Shown here: positions 27,854 through 39,240 of the stretch, in pieces
Position numbering within the stretch: position 1 is the stretch's first letter
How the letters are laid out: the number at the start of each line of letters is the position of its first letter
DNA from: Methylomonas sp.
GTDB taxonomy: Bacteria > Pseudomonadota > Gammaproteobacteria > Methylococcales > Methylomonadaceae
Length of the DNA stretch: 39,240 bases
Assembly (NCBI GenBank): GCA_002928965.1
Contig: PERU01000033.1
Location: 1-39,240, forward strand
Direction: 5' to 3'
The notes under the pieces: generated by a model
What the model was told of the DNA's origin: nothing
The model's database searches: none
Seen by the model: only the letters and a program-made list of their open reading frames with translations
Position numbers and translations under genes: made by a program

Positions 27854-28858
27854 ATGACAGCAACGCACGCATACACCGATTCGGTAACCATCGATTTTGA
27901 TTCGATCAAAAATCTCACTGCAGCCGAAACCAAGTCCGTCGATCAGTTGATCATCGACGAACTGAGTTCTGACGTGGTGTTGATTAATCAAATCAGTCAC
28001 TACATTATCGGTAATGGCGGCAAGCGCTTGCGTCCGATGCTATTGTTATTGGCGGCCAAAGCCCTAGGCAAGGTAAACGATCATCATTTGATCCTGGCCG
28101 CTGTCATCGAGTTTATTCATACCGCCACTTTATTACACGATGATGTAGTAGACGAATCGGTGTTACGTCGCGGCAAAGATTCAGCCAATGCGGTGTGGGG
28201 CAATGCCGCCAGCGTGCTGGTGGGCGATTATTTATATTCCAGCGCCTTTGAAATGATGGTGCGCACCAACAACATGCGGGTGATGGAAATTTTATCCAAA
28301 ACCACCACCGCCATCGCCGAAGGCGAAGTATTGCAACTGCTCAATTGCAACAATCCCGACACCAGCGAACAAAAATACCTGGAAGTCATCGCCCGCAAAA
28401 CCGCAATTCTGTTCAGCACCGCCACCAGACTGGCTGCTGTCATTTCTGAATCCGACCCCACAACCGAAGAAGCTTTAACCATATATGGTCAACAACTCGG
28501 CGTAGCATTTCAGTTAATTGACGACGCACTCGATTACAAAGCCAGTACCGAAGAACTCGGCAAAAACCTGGGCGATGATTTAGCAGAGGGCAAACCCACC
28601 CTCCCTCTGATTTATGCCATTGAGCACGGCACACCGGAACAGGCACAAATTGTCATCGATGCCATTCGCCAAGGCTCCAGAGAATCTTTCAACGACGTTT
28701 ATGCCGTTGTCAAAGCTACCAACGCCATTGAATATACTGAGCAATGTGCCGATAAAGCCGCTGAAAAAGCCATCGCCGCCTTAGCTTGCCTACCTGCTTC
28801 TGAATTCAAAACCGCCCTTGAACAACTCGCGTACTTTTCAGTGCAGCGCGATCATTAA
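27854..28858 (+). CDS. ispB: Octaprenyl (polyprenyl) diphosphate synthase
   Basis: This trans-prenyltransferase of about 334 residues makes the ubiquinone side chain. The first aspartate-rich motif (LLHDDVVDE), GGKRLRP for diphosphate binding and the second motif (LIDDALDYK) are intact. The residues before the first motif (TA in HTATLLHDD) are small, which allows long products. I place the start at the ATG at 27854 (MTATHAYTD); the frame extends to 27761 but the upstream part does not resemble IspB. A weak ribosome site leaves some doubt. It is divergent from rplU, as usual, and converges on the next gene with a four-base overlap of 3' ends. Confidence 0.93.
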   Translation: MTATHAYTDSVTIDFDSIKNLTAAETKSVDQLIIDELSSDVVLINQISHYIIGNGGKRLRPMLLLLAAKALGKVNDHHLILAAVIEFIHTATLLHDDVVDESVLRRGKDSANAVWGNAASVLVGDYLYSSAFEMMVRTNNMRVMEILSKTTTAIAEGEVLQLLNCNNPDTSEQKYLEVIARKTAILFSTATRLAAVISESDPTTEEALTIYGQQLGVAFQLIDDALDYKASTEELGKNLGDDLAEGKPTLPLIYAIEHGTPEQAQIVIDAIRQGSRESFNDVYAVVKATNAIEYTEQCADKAAEKAIAALACLPASEFKTALEQLAYFSVQRDH

Positions 28859-29277
28859 AAACTATCCGCCTCATTCAGTAGTCCCCCCAACTGCTGAATG
28901 CACTGACTCATAATCGCCAGTTTTTTCTCCAATTTATCCAGAATCTGCTGCAGTAAAGTTTCAATTGGCGGCGCAGGAGCCTCACCTAAAACCTTAGCAA
29001 ACTGCTCTTCCAGGCTGCTTATCAGATCATTGTCCACTACCTCATCCAAATGCAACAAAGCATCGTCACCCGACATCTGTTCAACAAACTCCAGTTTATG
29101 CAGATTTTCTGCCTTACGATCCAAGCCCTGACAAGTCTGCAAAACTTCTTCAGCCAGCACCGCAACAGGCCGCATTAGATCGACCCCCTCAGACAACCGC
29201 AGCAACTCCCCTGCAACCTCTGCAACACCCGAAAGCTGTATTCGAAAACGTTTTTTAATCGACTTCATGCCATCCAC
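28855..29277 (-). CDS. Hypothetical protein, helical
   Basis: This 140-residue protein (137 if the second Met at 29268 starts it) has no family that I recognise. It starts with a basic MKSIKKRFRIQLSG. The rest is leucine- and acid-rich and likely helical, with heptad-like spacing in ETLLQQILDKLEKKLAIMSQCIQQLGGLL. There is no signal peptide or membrane segment. Its stop overlaps the ispB stop on the other strand (TTTTTAATG-type convergence at 28855-28858). Codon use looks like that of its neighbours, so it is probably a real gene. A scaffold or regulatory role cannot be inferred. Confidence 0.6.
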   Translation of the reverse strand: MDGMKSIKKRFRIQLSGVAEVAGELLRLSEGVDLMRPVAVLAEEVLQTCQGLDRKAENLHKLEFVEQMSGDDALLHLDEVVDNDLISSLEEQFAKVLGEAPAPPIETLLQQILDKLEKKLAIMSQCIQQLGGLLNEADSF

Positions 29278-29458
29278 CGTTTAGTTATCAAATAATCCTC
29301 CCACAATAATTCAAACCACTGATCACATAATAATTCATCACAGACAATCAAAATACGCACTCATCAAAACCCATTGTTTTATAAGCTTTTTAATCAAGCC
29401 AATTATGAGTCTTAGCTTGCATTTAAAGCATTATTCATTTACCTTACACAGTCACCTT

Positions 29459-29553
29459 AAAGGCTAGGGGTGTTTGCGTTTTAAGCGAAAGCTGCGCGAG
29501 CTGAGAAAAACCCTTTGAACCTGACCCGGTTAATGCCGGCGTAGGAAAGCCCC
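29459..29553 (+). ncRNA. TPP riboswitch (THI element)
   Basis: Conserved blocks are in the canonical order: TAGGGGTG, GCTGAGA, ACCCTTTGAACCTGA, CCGGTTAATGCCGG (P5 hairpin) and CGTAGGAAAG. The element ends about 45 bases before the thiC ATG. Thiamin diphosphate binding is expected to shut off thiC translation or transcription. The upstream part of the 320-bp gap (29278-29458) shows nothing else. Confidence 0.96.
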
Positions 29554-29582
29554 GTTTTCCCTGCGCTCGCTATTTATTTTGA

Positions 29583-31466
<1,884 letters not shown>

Positions 31467-31515
31467 ATCAATCAGTCTAATCGCCCTTAATCGGTTAGAC
31501 TCGGCTGCCAAAACC

Positions 31516-31547
31516 GCCGCCAGCTCACTTGGTTGTGAACTGGCGGC
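31516..31547. terminator. Possible terminator hairpin after thiC
   Basis: GCCGCCAG...TCAC pairs with GTGA...CTGGCGGC around TTGGTT, with one mismatch. The stem is strong and GC-rich but no T-run follows, so it may be a Rho-type or 3'-protecting structure rather than an intrinsic terminator. A weaker hairpin (AGTCTAA...TTAGACT) lies before it near 31475. Confidence 0.4.
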
Positions 31548-31691
31548 AGACCTTAGTCGGTTACACTTCCTCGCAACTTATGCCCAGCAACACGAAAAAT
31601 CTCAAGCTAATGTTTAATTACAGAAACAACATAATGTATTAGCTTTTCTAGGCTTGACTTATCAGTCGGCACTAATTGAGAGTGAACAGTC

Positions 31692-32336
31692 ATGCGCCCA
31701 TCCATTGTTTTTGACGAGCATCGCGATGCGATTCGGGAAATTGCCCTCCGCCATCGAGTCAAGAACGTACGAGTATTTGGTTCTGTTCTACATGGAGGAG
31801 ACACGAAAGAAAGCGATCTTGATTTGCTCGTCGATCCTACCCAAGAAACTACGCTAATGGACATCTCAAAGATTGTAGTTGAAGTGGCTCGGCTATTGAC
31901 TATTACAGTCGATGTTTTAACTCCCAGGGCCTTACCAGATAAATTTCGAGACCAGGTAATCAAGGAACCAGCCTTTATGAGTAAAAAGGACGTTTTACGG
32001 ATTCCTGATTATCTTGAACATACACAGCCACATTATCGGCCGAGGGGTTCTGTCGTTCAATGGTCGAGCAATCAAAGTCGGGCGACCCTTTTTACTCTGC
32101 CCCGTCACCTCTGGATTTTAATTCAATATGGCCTGATGATCGTCTCGACCTTGATTGGTTACTCAATCCTTGATTTTTTCCCCACTATAAAAAAAGCGCG
32201 TTTGAATATGAAATCACCAACCACGCAGGAAATTGTAGAGGTGATCAGCACCGAGGCAGCAGCCAAAATTGAGTGCTTAGATCAAACTTGCCCACCCACG
32301 CCTTTAAACTTCTCAACAAACGCAGCGATTTTCTGA
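31692..32336 (+). CDS. MNT-type nucleotidyltransferase (antitoxin-like) with truncated HEPN start fused
   Basis: This is a 214-residue protein. Residues 1-95 form a minimal nucleotidyltransferase with [20 protein letters not shown] (GSxxxG and the DxD metal site), as in MntA antitoxins that AMPylate HEPN toxins. At about 96, in frame, [15 protein letters not shown] reads as the first residues of the partner HEPN toxin, then similarity ends abruptly. The remaining 105 residues, including a hydrophobic stretch [20 protein letters not shown], have no known counterpart and may be random frame. The 3' end overlaps the convergent hsdR end (32282-32336). The catalytic part looks intact while the toxin is lost. 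Confidence 0.72.
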   Translation: MRPSIVFDEHRDAIREIALRHRVKNVRVFGSVLHGGDTKESDLDLLVDPTQETTLMDISKIVVEVARLLTITVDVLTPRALPDKFRDQVIKEPAFMSKKDVLRIPDYLEHTQPHYRPRGSVVQWSSNQSRATLFTLPRHLWILIQYGLMIVSTLIGYSILDFFPTIKKARLNMKSPTTQEIVEVISTEAAAKIECLDQTCPPTPLNFSTNAAIF

Positions 32337-35300
32337 AACACACTTTGCTTTTTGGTCAGATACTGCGGATTAAGCGGACTCATCTTGGGCAGAATGACAT
32401 TGAGCTCAGTGCCGTTTTCACTGGCAAATTCCCGTTTTAGTGAGTTAGTGATGTAACGCCTAGCCGCCTCAGCATTCAGATTCTCGGCACTAATCAGCTC
32501 TTGCGCCTCACGCTGTTGCTCCGCTTGGGCAAAGGTGAAGAAGGCATCAATTACACTGGCCTTATCACCAATCTTGTCCAGGTCGGTTTGGTTAATAAAA
32601 TCGACCAGCAAACTCTCTTTGGCGCGGTTACCCAAGCTGGCACGAATCACCCGGCGCACGTCTTCAACCAGTGTCGCTTTATCTTTGACTTTCTTATTAT
32701 TTTCAAAAATCAATTCCAGAATGTAGTCCAGGTTGATCTCTTGTGATTTAAGCAGGTCTACCTCAAAAACCACGTCATCCCAATCGATAGTGGATTGCTC
32801 TTTTTCAGCGGCAGATTTTTCCCGGCGCAGCCAGTCGCGTATATCGTTATAGGTGGAACGATAATCTTGAATTTTCCGCTCGGCGGGTATTTTGATGGCT
32901 TGCAGTGCGGCTAGGTCGTCATCGCTTAAATAATTCTGAGCTTTGAATGCCTCAACCGCCTCAAGGTCGCTCATATCAACGCTTTGCAGGGCCTTCAAGC
33001 TGGCAAATTCATCGTAGTTTTGCAGCACATTCTCAACGCGCAAATATTCGCCAAACAGTTTTGCAAAGGCTTTTTTGTCGGACTCTTTTTCAATGGCTGC
33101 AGGGTCAGGAAAACGCTGCTCTAACTCCCTCACAACATCCACAAAGCCGCGCCTCACCGGTCACCACATCGGTAAAGCCTTCCATGTATTCCTTGTAGCT
33201 CTTCTCCAGCACCACATTCTTAGTGTTTTTATCGCCAAACAAGGTGATGGCGTCTATGGTCGCCTGCTCCAGATCGCGGAACGTGACGATATTGCCAAAG
33301 GTTTTGGTGGCGTCAACAATACGGTTGGTGCGCGAATAGGCCTGTAACAAACCGTGGTAGCGCAAGTTTTTATCCACAAACAAAGTATTCAGCGTGGGGG
33401 CGTCAAAGCCGGTCAAGAACATGCCCACCACAATCAGCAAGTCGATTTCCTTAGTCTTAACTTGCTTGGCAAGATCGCGGTAATAGTTTTGAAATCCGTT
33501 TCCATCCACACCAAAATTGGTTTTGAACAGCGCGTTATAGTCGGCGATGGCCGCGCTTAAAAACTCTTTGGCGCTGCTGCTCATAGCGGAAACGTCAAAG
33601 CTTTCATCCACAATATCGCCCACCGCATCTTGTTCTTCATTCGCCGCAAACGAGAAGATGGTCGCCACTTTCAGCGGCTTGTCGCTGTCTTTTTGCAAAT
33701 CCTTCAACGACTCGTAATACAGCTTGGCGGCATCCACGCTGCTCACGGCAAACATGGCATTAAAGCCTTTGGCCCCAGCCTGTAAGCGATGGGTTTTTTG
33801 CCGGAAGTTATTCAATATATATTGCGAAATTTCCCGAATACGTTCCGGGTGCAACAAAGCTTGCTTGTTTTCTGCCGCACTGAGCTTAAGCTCGTCCTGC
33901 TCGCTTTCGATGGCTTTAAACTGGGGGCGCACATCGTTGTAATCCACCTTGAACTTCAACACCTTTTCATCGCGGATCGCATCGGTGATGACGTACGAAT
34001 GCAACTCACGACCAAACACGCTGGCAGTGGTATCTGCACCCAAGGCGTTTTGCGGAAATATCGGTGTGCCGGTAAAGCCAAACTGATAAAACTTTTTAAA
34101 CTTCTTCTTCAGGTTTTTCTGCGCTTCGCCAAACTGGCTACGGTGGCATTCATCAAAAATAAACACCACTTGCTTACTGTAGATAGGCAAGTCATTTTCA
34201 CTTTTCATCAGGTTGTTAAGCTTCTGGATGGTGGTGACGATGATTTTGTTGTCGTCTTTATCCAGGTTGCGCTTGAGGCCTGCCGTGCTGTCTGAACCAT
34301 TGACGCTATCCGGTGAAAAGCGCTGGTATTCCTTCATGGTCTGGTAATCGAGGTCTTTCCTATCCACCACGAAGAACACCTTATCGATAAAGTCCAGCTC
34401 CGTCGCCAAACGTGCGGCTTTAAAACTGGTCAAAGTCTTACCAGAGCCGGTGGTGTGCCAGATATAGCCGCCACTTTCGGTGTTACTCCAGATTTTGGCC
34501 TGATAAGCGCTGTTGATTTTCCATAGAATCCGCTCGGTGGCGGCAATCTGATAGGGGCGCATCACCAGCAAAGTATCGCTGACATCAAACACCGAATAAT
34601 GCAGCAGCACATTGAGCAGGGTGTTTTTCTGAAAAAACGTGGCGGTAAAATCTTTCAGGTCTTTAATCAGGCCATTATCGGATTTCGCCCAGTTCATGGT
34701 GAAATCAAAGCTGTTTTTGTTGCGCTGGGTGGTATTGGCGAAATACCGGCTATCGGTGCCGTTGGTAATCACAAACAGCTGCAAATACTTGAACAAGGAA
34801 TTGTCGCTGTTAAAGCTCTCTTTGCTGTAGCGATGCACCTGATTAAAAGCCTCTCGAATTGCCACACCGCGTTTTTTCAGCTCCACCTGCACCAAGGGCA
34901 GACCATTTACCAAAATCGTCACATCGTAGCGATTGGCGTGGCTGCCGGCTTGTTCAAACTGCTTGATGACTTGCACCTTATTGCGGGCAATGTTCTTTTT
35001 ATCCAGCAGGTAGATGTTCTTAATACGGCCATCATCAAACACAAAGTCATGAATATAGTCATCATGAATCTTGCGGGTTTTATCGACGATGCTATCGCTG
35101 GGCTTATCTAAATACACCTCAACAAATCGCCGCCATTCACTCTCTAAAAACTTCACATTGTTCAGGACTTGCAACTGCTCGCGTACATTGGCCAGCAGTT
35201 TCTCGGGCGTGTTTAAGTCGGGCGCATAGTCATAACCCTGATTCTGCAAATCCTCAATGAATTCCCGCTCCAAATCGTATTCGCTTTGTTAGCTTTCGCT

Positions 35301-35375
35301 GACTTTATCGTCTTTGGTGTATTTATCCAGAACGATAAAATTAGTGGATTCAGCAATGGTTTTATACTCGCTCAT
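32282..35375 (-). pseudogene. hsdR: Type I restriction endonuclease subunit R, disrupted
   Basis: This is the motor and nuclease subunit, which cleaves unmethylated DNA after ATP-driven translocation. It begins [20 protein letters not shown] at 35375, but codon 29 is TAA (35289-35291) where an ordinary codon, likely Tyr, is expected before [11 protein letters not shown]. The nuclease motif VQVELKKRG, Walker A TTGSGKT, DECH box DECHRSQFG and GFTGTPIF follow. Near 33146-33155 the frame breaks: TDVVTGEAR continues as [14 protein letters not shown] in another frame, consistent with loss of two bases in a GCGCGC run. The full length would be about 1030 codons, normal for the family. Two independent lesions make it inactive unless the sequence is wrong. 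Confidence 0.9.
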
Positions 35376-35650
35376 TCCTCGGTATCCCTGTTTTGCAGCA
35401 GCTTTTTCACTTCACGATCAAAGTCAGATTCGATGCGTTGCTGCTGGTTAAACTTTTCATATTCGGCAAAGGCTTATCTGTGCCGAATTCCTCTGGTAAC
35501 CCACAGAAGTCACCGTATCCTGGTTGTAATACTGGGTCTTGCTGGTTTGGGTTTTGCCCTCAATCGCCGCATGGCCAGTGGTATGTTCCAAAATGGAACA
35601 TACCTGGTATTCTTGCATCCTTATACGTGCGTATTGGAATCCCCGGTTTA
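35372..35650 (-). pseudogene. Fragment of a RhuM-family gene
   Basis: Pieces of a RhuM-like (virulence RhuM) protein can be read between the ATPase gene and hsdR. QEYQVCSILEHTT, GKTQTSKTQYYNQDTVTSVG (35505-35610), then after a break with a stop and frame change [20 protein letters not shown] to a TGA at 35372. That stop overlaps the hsdR ATG (ATGA), so it was once coupled to hsdR. The N-terminus and the middle are missing. RhuM-like genes are frequent inside type I restriction operons; their job there is not known to me. Confidence 0.65.
35580..35604. repeat. Perfect 11-bp inverted repeat in the rhuM remnant
   Basis: GGTATGTTCCA and TGGAACATACC flank a three-base centre. It lies within codons for VCSILEHTT of the old rhuM frame, so it may be a coding accident. 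It could now form a hairpin in the hsd transcript. Confidence 0.4.
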
Positions 35651-35735
35651 CTGCAAACCCTTTCTGTAATACTCACCGCCGTAAGTCTATTTTGTTTGTA
35701 ACAGACTGTTTTAACAGTATTTTTTAAACCATTAT

Positions 35736-35775
35736 TCTGCATTTATTCTGCATTTATTCTGCATTTATTCTGCAA
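35736..35775. repeat. Tandem 11-bp repeat at the end of the ATPase gene
   Basis: The unit CATTTATTCTG is repeated about three and a half times across the stop codon at 35765. In each unit a TAA is present on the minus strand, so changes in copy number would leave the protein end intact. It marks the junction between the ATPase gene and the decayed rhuM region. Confidence 0.75.
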
Positions 35776-37423
35776 GCGCCCATTTGGGTGCTTTCCGCGA
35801 TCCGGTATTTACGATTTTTCCGCCACGGCGCAAATTTGTTAGCAAATTGCTGATCTTGTCTTGCTTCTGTTCATCACCCAGTGCATCACTCAGCTTATCC
35901 ATTAACAATTTGTTGATCTCGGTACGGTCTGCGCTGCCGAATTTTCCCAGGTAGTCGGTCAGTAATTTCGCATAAAACAGATCATCTTGAGCACGGGTGC
36001 GAATGTAGTCCACCTTGCTGGCGGTCGCATCGGCAATCAGCGCTGATACATGAAAATTAGGCTTGCGACCTTCAATCAACCCGGCTCTGCGCAGACGGCT
36101 GGCCGCTTCATCTGGAATAGGGAGTTTTTTCTGCACGCGGTCGAGCGCCAAGACATCAACCAGAGACAAATCGGTTTTCTGGATCAACAAGCGGCTATAG
36201 GCCGGGTCAACGACACCACCATACAAGGTCATCTTTACCGCGCTGGGTTGCTTGAGATCATAATCCGGTAAGGGGAAATATCGCTGCGCCTGACCGCGAT
36301 AAATAAAATGAATACCATAGCCCATGGTATCGATCATATTCAGTTCGGCCATTGCCTGAGTCAGAAAAGGGTTGCGATAGCGGCGTGGGGTTTTATCGCC
36401 CTGAATGTATTCATCGGGTTGGCCTTCAAAAAAGCCACCTTCATTTTCAAAAATCAGCCGATCAGGTTGTTCGGTGACCACGACCCGACCATTGCGCGAG
36501 TATTCTTGATGAGCAATGCAATTGTGCAGGGCTTCCAGCACGATTTTCTGGTTGTACTTGGAAACCTCGATAGGGATTAATTGATCGTGCGGCAAAATAC
36601 GCAGCTGGATATTACGAATGCGCTGATAAAGCAGTGTCGTGTTGAGTAAAAAAGGCGGCCCAAAATGTTCGTAAGCGCGTTCCGGACCTTCCAGTTTCCA
36701 CGTTAGCTGCGCTGGGTGTGGCAACAGTAAATAAGCGGATTCGGCTTTACCCAACAGCAAAAGCGCTGTTCGGGTGATTTGTCCGTTTTGAGTGAGGCGT
36801 GCGCGATCCAAAAATGTGGATAGTGGCCAATTCATCACCTCTTCACTGTCGAAGCGGTTGGCGTACTTTTGCAAGAACGATTCGCGTGCTCTGCGCACCG
36901 CCTCGTCATCCAAATCAGCAAGTGTCGCGCCAGCAATCACTTGCGCTGTCCAGTCTTGCTGGAGCGTTTGTTGGCGAATTTCGTCGAGCTTGTCCAAACC
37001 CAGCGAGGTGCGGCTTTCCCCAGCACGGGCGTAATAATGACCTTTCCAGGCAATCGGAATACCACGCGGGGCGGGAGGAATTTCAAATAAAACCACGCGC
37101 CCTTGCGGGTGATGCAGCACATGAATTTCCCGCAAGCTAATACTGGGCTCAGTCGATTGAGCGATTTGGTGTTTTAAACTTTGCAAGCGCTCGGTGTCCA
37201 TTCGGTAGTCGCTGCCGGTCACCGTGCGGGTTTTATTGTTCACGCCAAACACCAGCCAAGCCCGCTCTGTGTTGCGTAAATTGGCCTCATTGCTCAGCGC
37301 AGAAAAATACTCGCCGATTCGGTCAGTGTCGTAATCATTGCCAGCCTGTTTGAACTCCACCACCTCGTTTTCCCAAGTGGTGATTAATTGTTCCAGCAAG
37401 CTGGTTAATTCCACCGCTGTCAT
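35765..37423 (-). CDS. Schlafen/AlbA_2-type putative DNA-binding ATPase in the hsd operon
   Basis: This is a 552-residue protein. An N-terminal Schlafen AlbA_2 domain (about 10-150) carries ENEVVEFKQA (the ExxEFK motif), NEANLRNTERAWLVFGVNN and GRVVLFEIPPAPRGIPIAW. A GHKL-like 'divergent AAA' region (about 280-400) shows VLEALHNCIAHQEYSRNG and IDTMGYGIHFIY. Winged-helix segments lie at the C-terminus (about 410-550). Such proteins recur in prokaryotic defence islands and type I loci, with no settled function. Its ATG overlaps the hsdS stop (ATGA at 37420-37423), a strong sign of a functional link. The frame is intact, unlike those of the next two genes. Confidence 0.82.
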   Translation of the reverse strand: MTAVELTSLLEQLITTWENEVVEFKQAGNDYDTDRIGEYFSALSNEANLRNTERAWLVFGVNNKTRTVTGSDYRMDTERLQSLKHQIAQSTEPSISLREIHVLHHPQGRVVLFEIPPAPRGIPIAWKGHYYARAGESRTSLGLDKLDEIRQQTLQQDWTAQVIAGATLADLDDEAVRRARESFLQKYANRFDSEEVMNWPLSTFLDRARLTQNGQITRTALLLLGKAESAYLLLPHPAQLTWKLEGPERAYEHFGPPFLLNTTLLYQRIRNIQLRILPHDQLIPIEVSKYNQKIVLEALHNCIAHQEYSRNGRVVVTEQPDRLIFENEGGFFEGQPDEYIQGDKTPRRYRNPFLTQAMAELNMIDTMGYGIHFIYRGQAQRYFPLPDYDLKQPSAVKMTLYGGVVDPAYSRLLIQKTDLSLVDVLALDRVQKKLPIPDEAASRLRRAGLIEGRKPNFHVSALIADATASKVDYIRTRAQDDLFYAKLLTDYLGKFGSADRTEINKLLMDKLSDALGDEQKQDKISNLLTNLRRGGKIVNTGSRKAPKWALAE

Positions 37424-38504
37424 GCGGCCGCCTCAGGCTTGGGAAAGCTCAACAGCAAATCGCGGTAATACTCGTATTGCTTTTGACGCAATTCAATTTC
37501 GCGTGGCAAACCTTCGCTAAGGGAGTTGGTTAGCGCGTCGAAGTTATCGAGGATGGAAACAATACGTGCTTGTTCGGCTGGAGGCGGGATGGGGATTGAA
37601 ACTTTATTAAGCGCGTCATACGAAACGAAAGGGTGAGATGCACTCTTTGCCATTGAGTTAAAGTCTTGTTTTAATAATTGATAGTAAGCATATTTTGGAT
37701 GCACGAGCTTATTTATCAATTTGCAAATAACTCCATTATAAGTAACGAAATGCTTACCGGCTCCCCAATTAACAATACCGGCATATGCACCAATATGACC
37801 AATTACTGGCGAATCCTCGCTGTTAAATTCATTGTGAGTACCTACTATGCCATTGCTGCCATAAACAGGGTATTCCCCGCCTAATGTTGGAATGGTATTG
37901 CCTTTCCCATATTGAAATTTATAAACATCCCCCAACGTCTTCCACTCCACTTCCCCTCCTTCAAAACTTAATAACTGGTCGCGATAGTAGTTGTATTGTT
38001 TTTTGCGGGCGGTCAGCTCGGCGGTCAGCTCGGTAAATGCGTCCAAAATACGCACGATTTCGGCTTGAATCTCAAGCGATTTTTCTGGGTTTTCTGGGCA
38101 TGGGATGGGGGTTTGGATTTTGTTTAAAATGGCTTGCGTCAGGCTAGGTCTTCCCGAGCCGGCATCTAGAGCCATTAGGTCAATTGTTTTAATAAAATGG
38201 TAAAAATATTTTGGAACAATCTTCGAAGTGTCGATTTCCGTATAGTAAATGGTGTCAACATTCCAGAACGGCGTCTCGACGTAGAAAATATTTGTAATCG
38301 AGCCTTTTCGAGGTATCAAAACAGTTGGTTTGTCATATGAGTATGTATCGACGTATCCCATGACGCCGCCTGAGCCGTAAACTGGAACATCGCCTGCATC
38401 TAAGCCTTTCCAGTCTTTTCCATGCTTTATTTTTGCGACCTGCTCGAAAGGTTGCCATTCCACCTCAGCGCCATCCAGCAGCTTTTCCATAAAGTTCATG
38501 CTGC

Positions 38505-38508
<4 letters not shown>
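37420..38508 (-). CDS. hsdS: Type I restriction specificity subunit S
   Basis: This 362-residue protein recognises a bipartite DNA sequence. Two target recognition domains (about 15-150 and 190-325) are each followed by a conserved helical spacer: [20 protein letters not shown]...[11 protein letters not shown] and [20 protein letters not shown]...[11 protein letters not shown]. This internal duplication is the classic HsdS plan. The length is at the short end of normal. It overlaps hsdM by four bases (ATGA) and the ATPase gene likewise. Both recognition domains seem complete, so the methyltransferase could still be specific. Confidence 0.93.

Positions 38509-39240
<732 letters not shown>

Noticed and set aside
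33105-33157. Programmed frameshift joining the two hsdR frames
   Set aside because: No slippery heptamer or downstream structure is evident, and the stop at codon 29 already breaks the gene.

Overview
The window looks like chromosomal DNA of a gammaproteobacterium. The rplU-rpmA-obgE-proB block with a divergent ispB, the YeeN-type YebC protein, the type I restriction locus and the riboswitch-controlled thiC all fit that class. A methylotroph or methanotroph (Methylococcales-like) is my guess from overall style only. No CRISPR array, rRNA or tRNA was seen.

Layout. 1-3214 (minus): three overlapping genes, atpF-atpA-atpG, of an alternative N-type F1Fo ATPase. The beta, epsilon, a and c subunit genes that should precede them are absent, and a dispersed repeat plus an unrelated kinase gene lie there instead. 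3486-8722 (minus): a hybrid histidine kinase with an Hpt domain, then an HDOD-REC-GGDEF regulator, separated by about 600 bp of repeat-rich non-coding DNA. 8920-13001: an EmrAB-type efflux pair (minus) with a divergent LysR-type regulator (plus). The EmrB C-terminus carries what looks like the tail of a lost outer-membrane efflux gene. 13158-20286: a zinc-limitation region with a decayed COG0523 GTPase, an intact COG0523 GTPase, a DUF1826 protein and a TonB receptor with a His-rich loop. Two near-identical Zur-like operators stand before the receptor and the GTPase. A yeeN-like gene, a small exonuclease gene and two MITE-like elements are interspersed. 20470-24486: DUF2024 protein, small lipoprotein, DnaQ-GIY-YIG fusion nuclease, degenerate J-domain protein and fatty-acid desaturase. 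24806-31466: housekeeping core (proB, obgE, rpmA, rplU, ispB, an unknown gene, TPP riboswitch and thiC). 31692-39240: a defence/accessory island with an MNT nucleotidyltransferase whose HEPN partner is lost, and a type I restriction operon read leftwards as hsdM-hsdS-Schlafen/AlbA-like ATPase-rhuM remnant-hsdR.

How the parts relate. The main theme is decay and rearrangement of accessory systems beside an intact core. hsdR has a stop codon at codon 29 and a frameshift near its 3' end, rhuM is a fragment, the HEPN toxin is gone, the N-ATPase operon is decapitated, one COG0523 gene is dead and an efflux outer-membrane gene survives only as a fused tail. Intact hsdM/hsdS beside a dead hsdR predicts a methylation-only type I system. 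The best candidates for under-described biology are the Zur-linked DUF1826 protein, which shows an HxD...H...R pattern like Fe(II)/2-oxoglutarate oxygenases, and the Schlafen/AlbA-like ATPase coupled to hsdS. Family assignments come from reading motifs and remembered family patterns; no database search was run.
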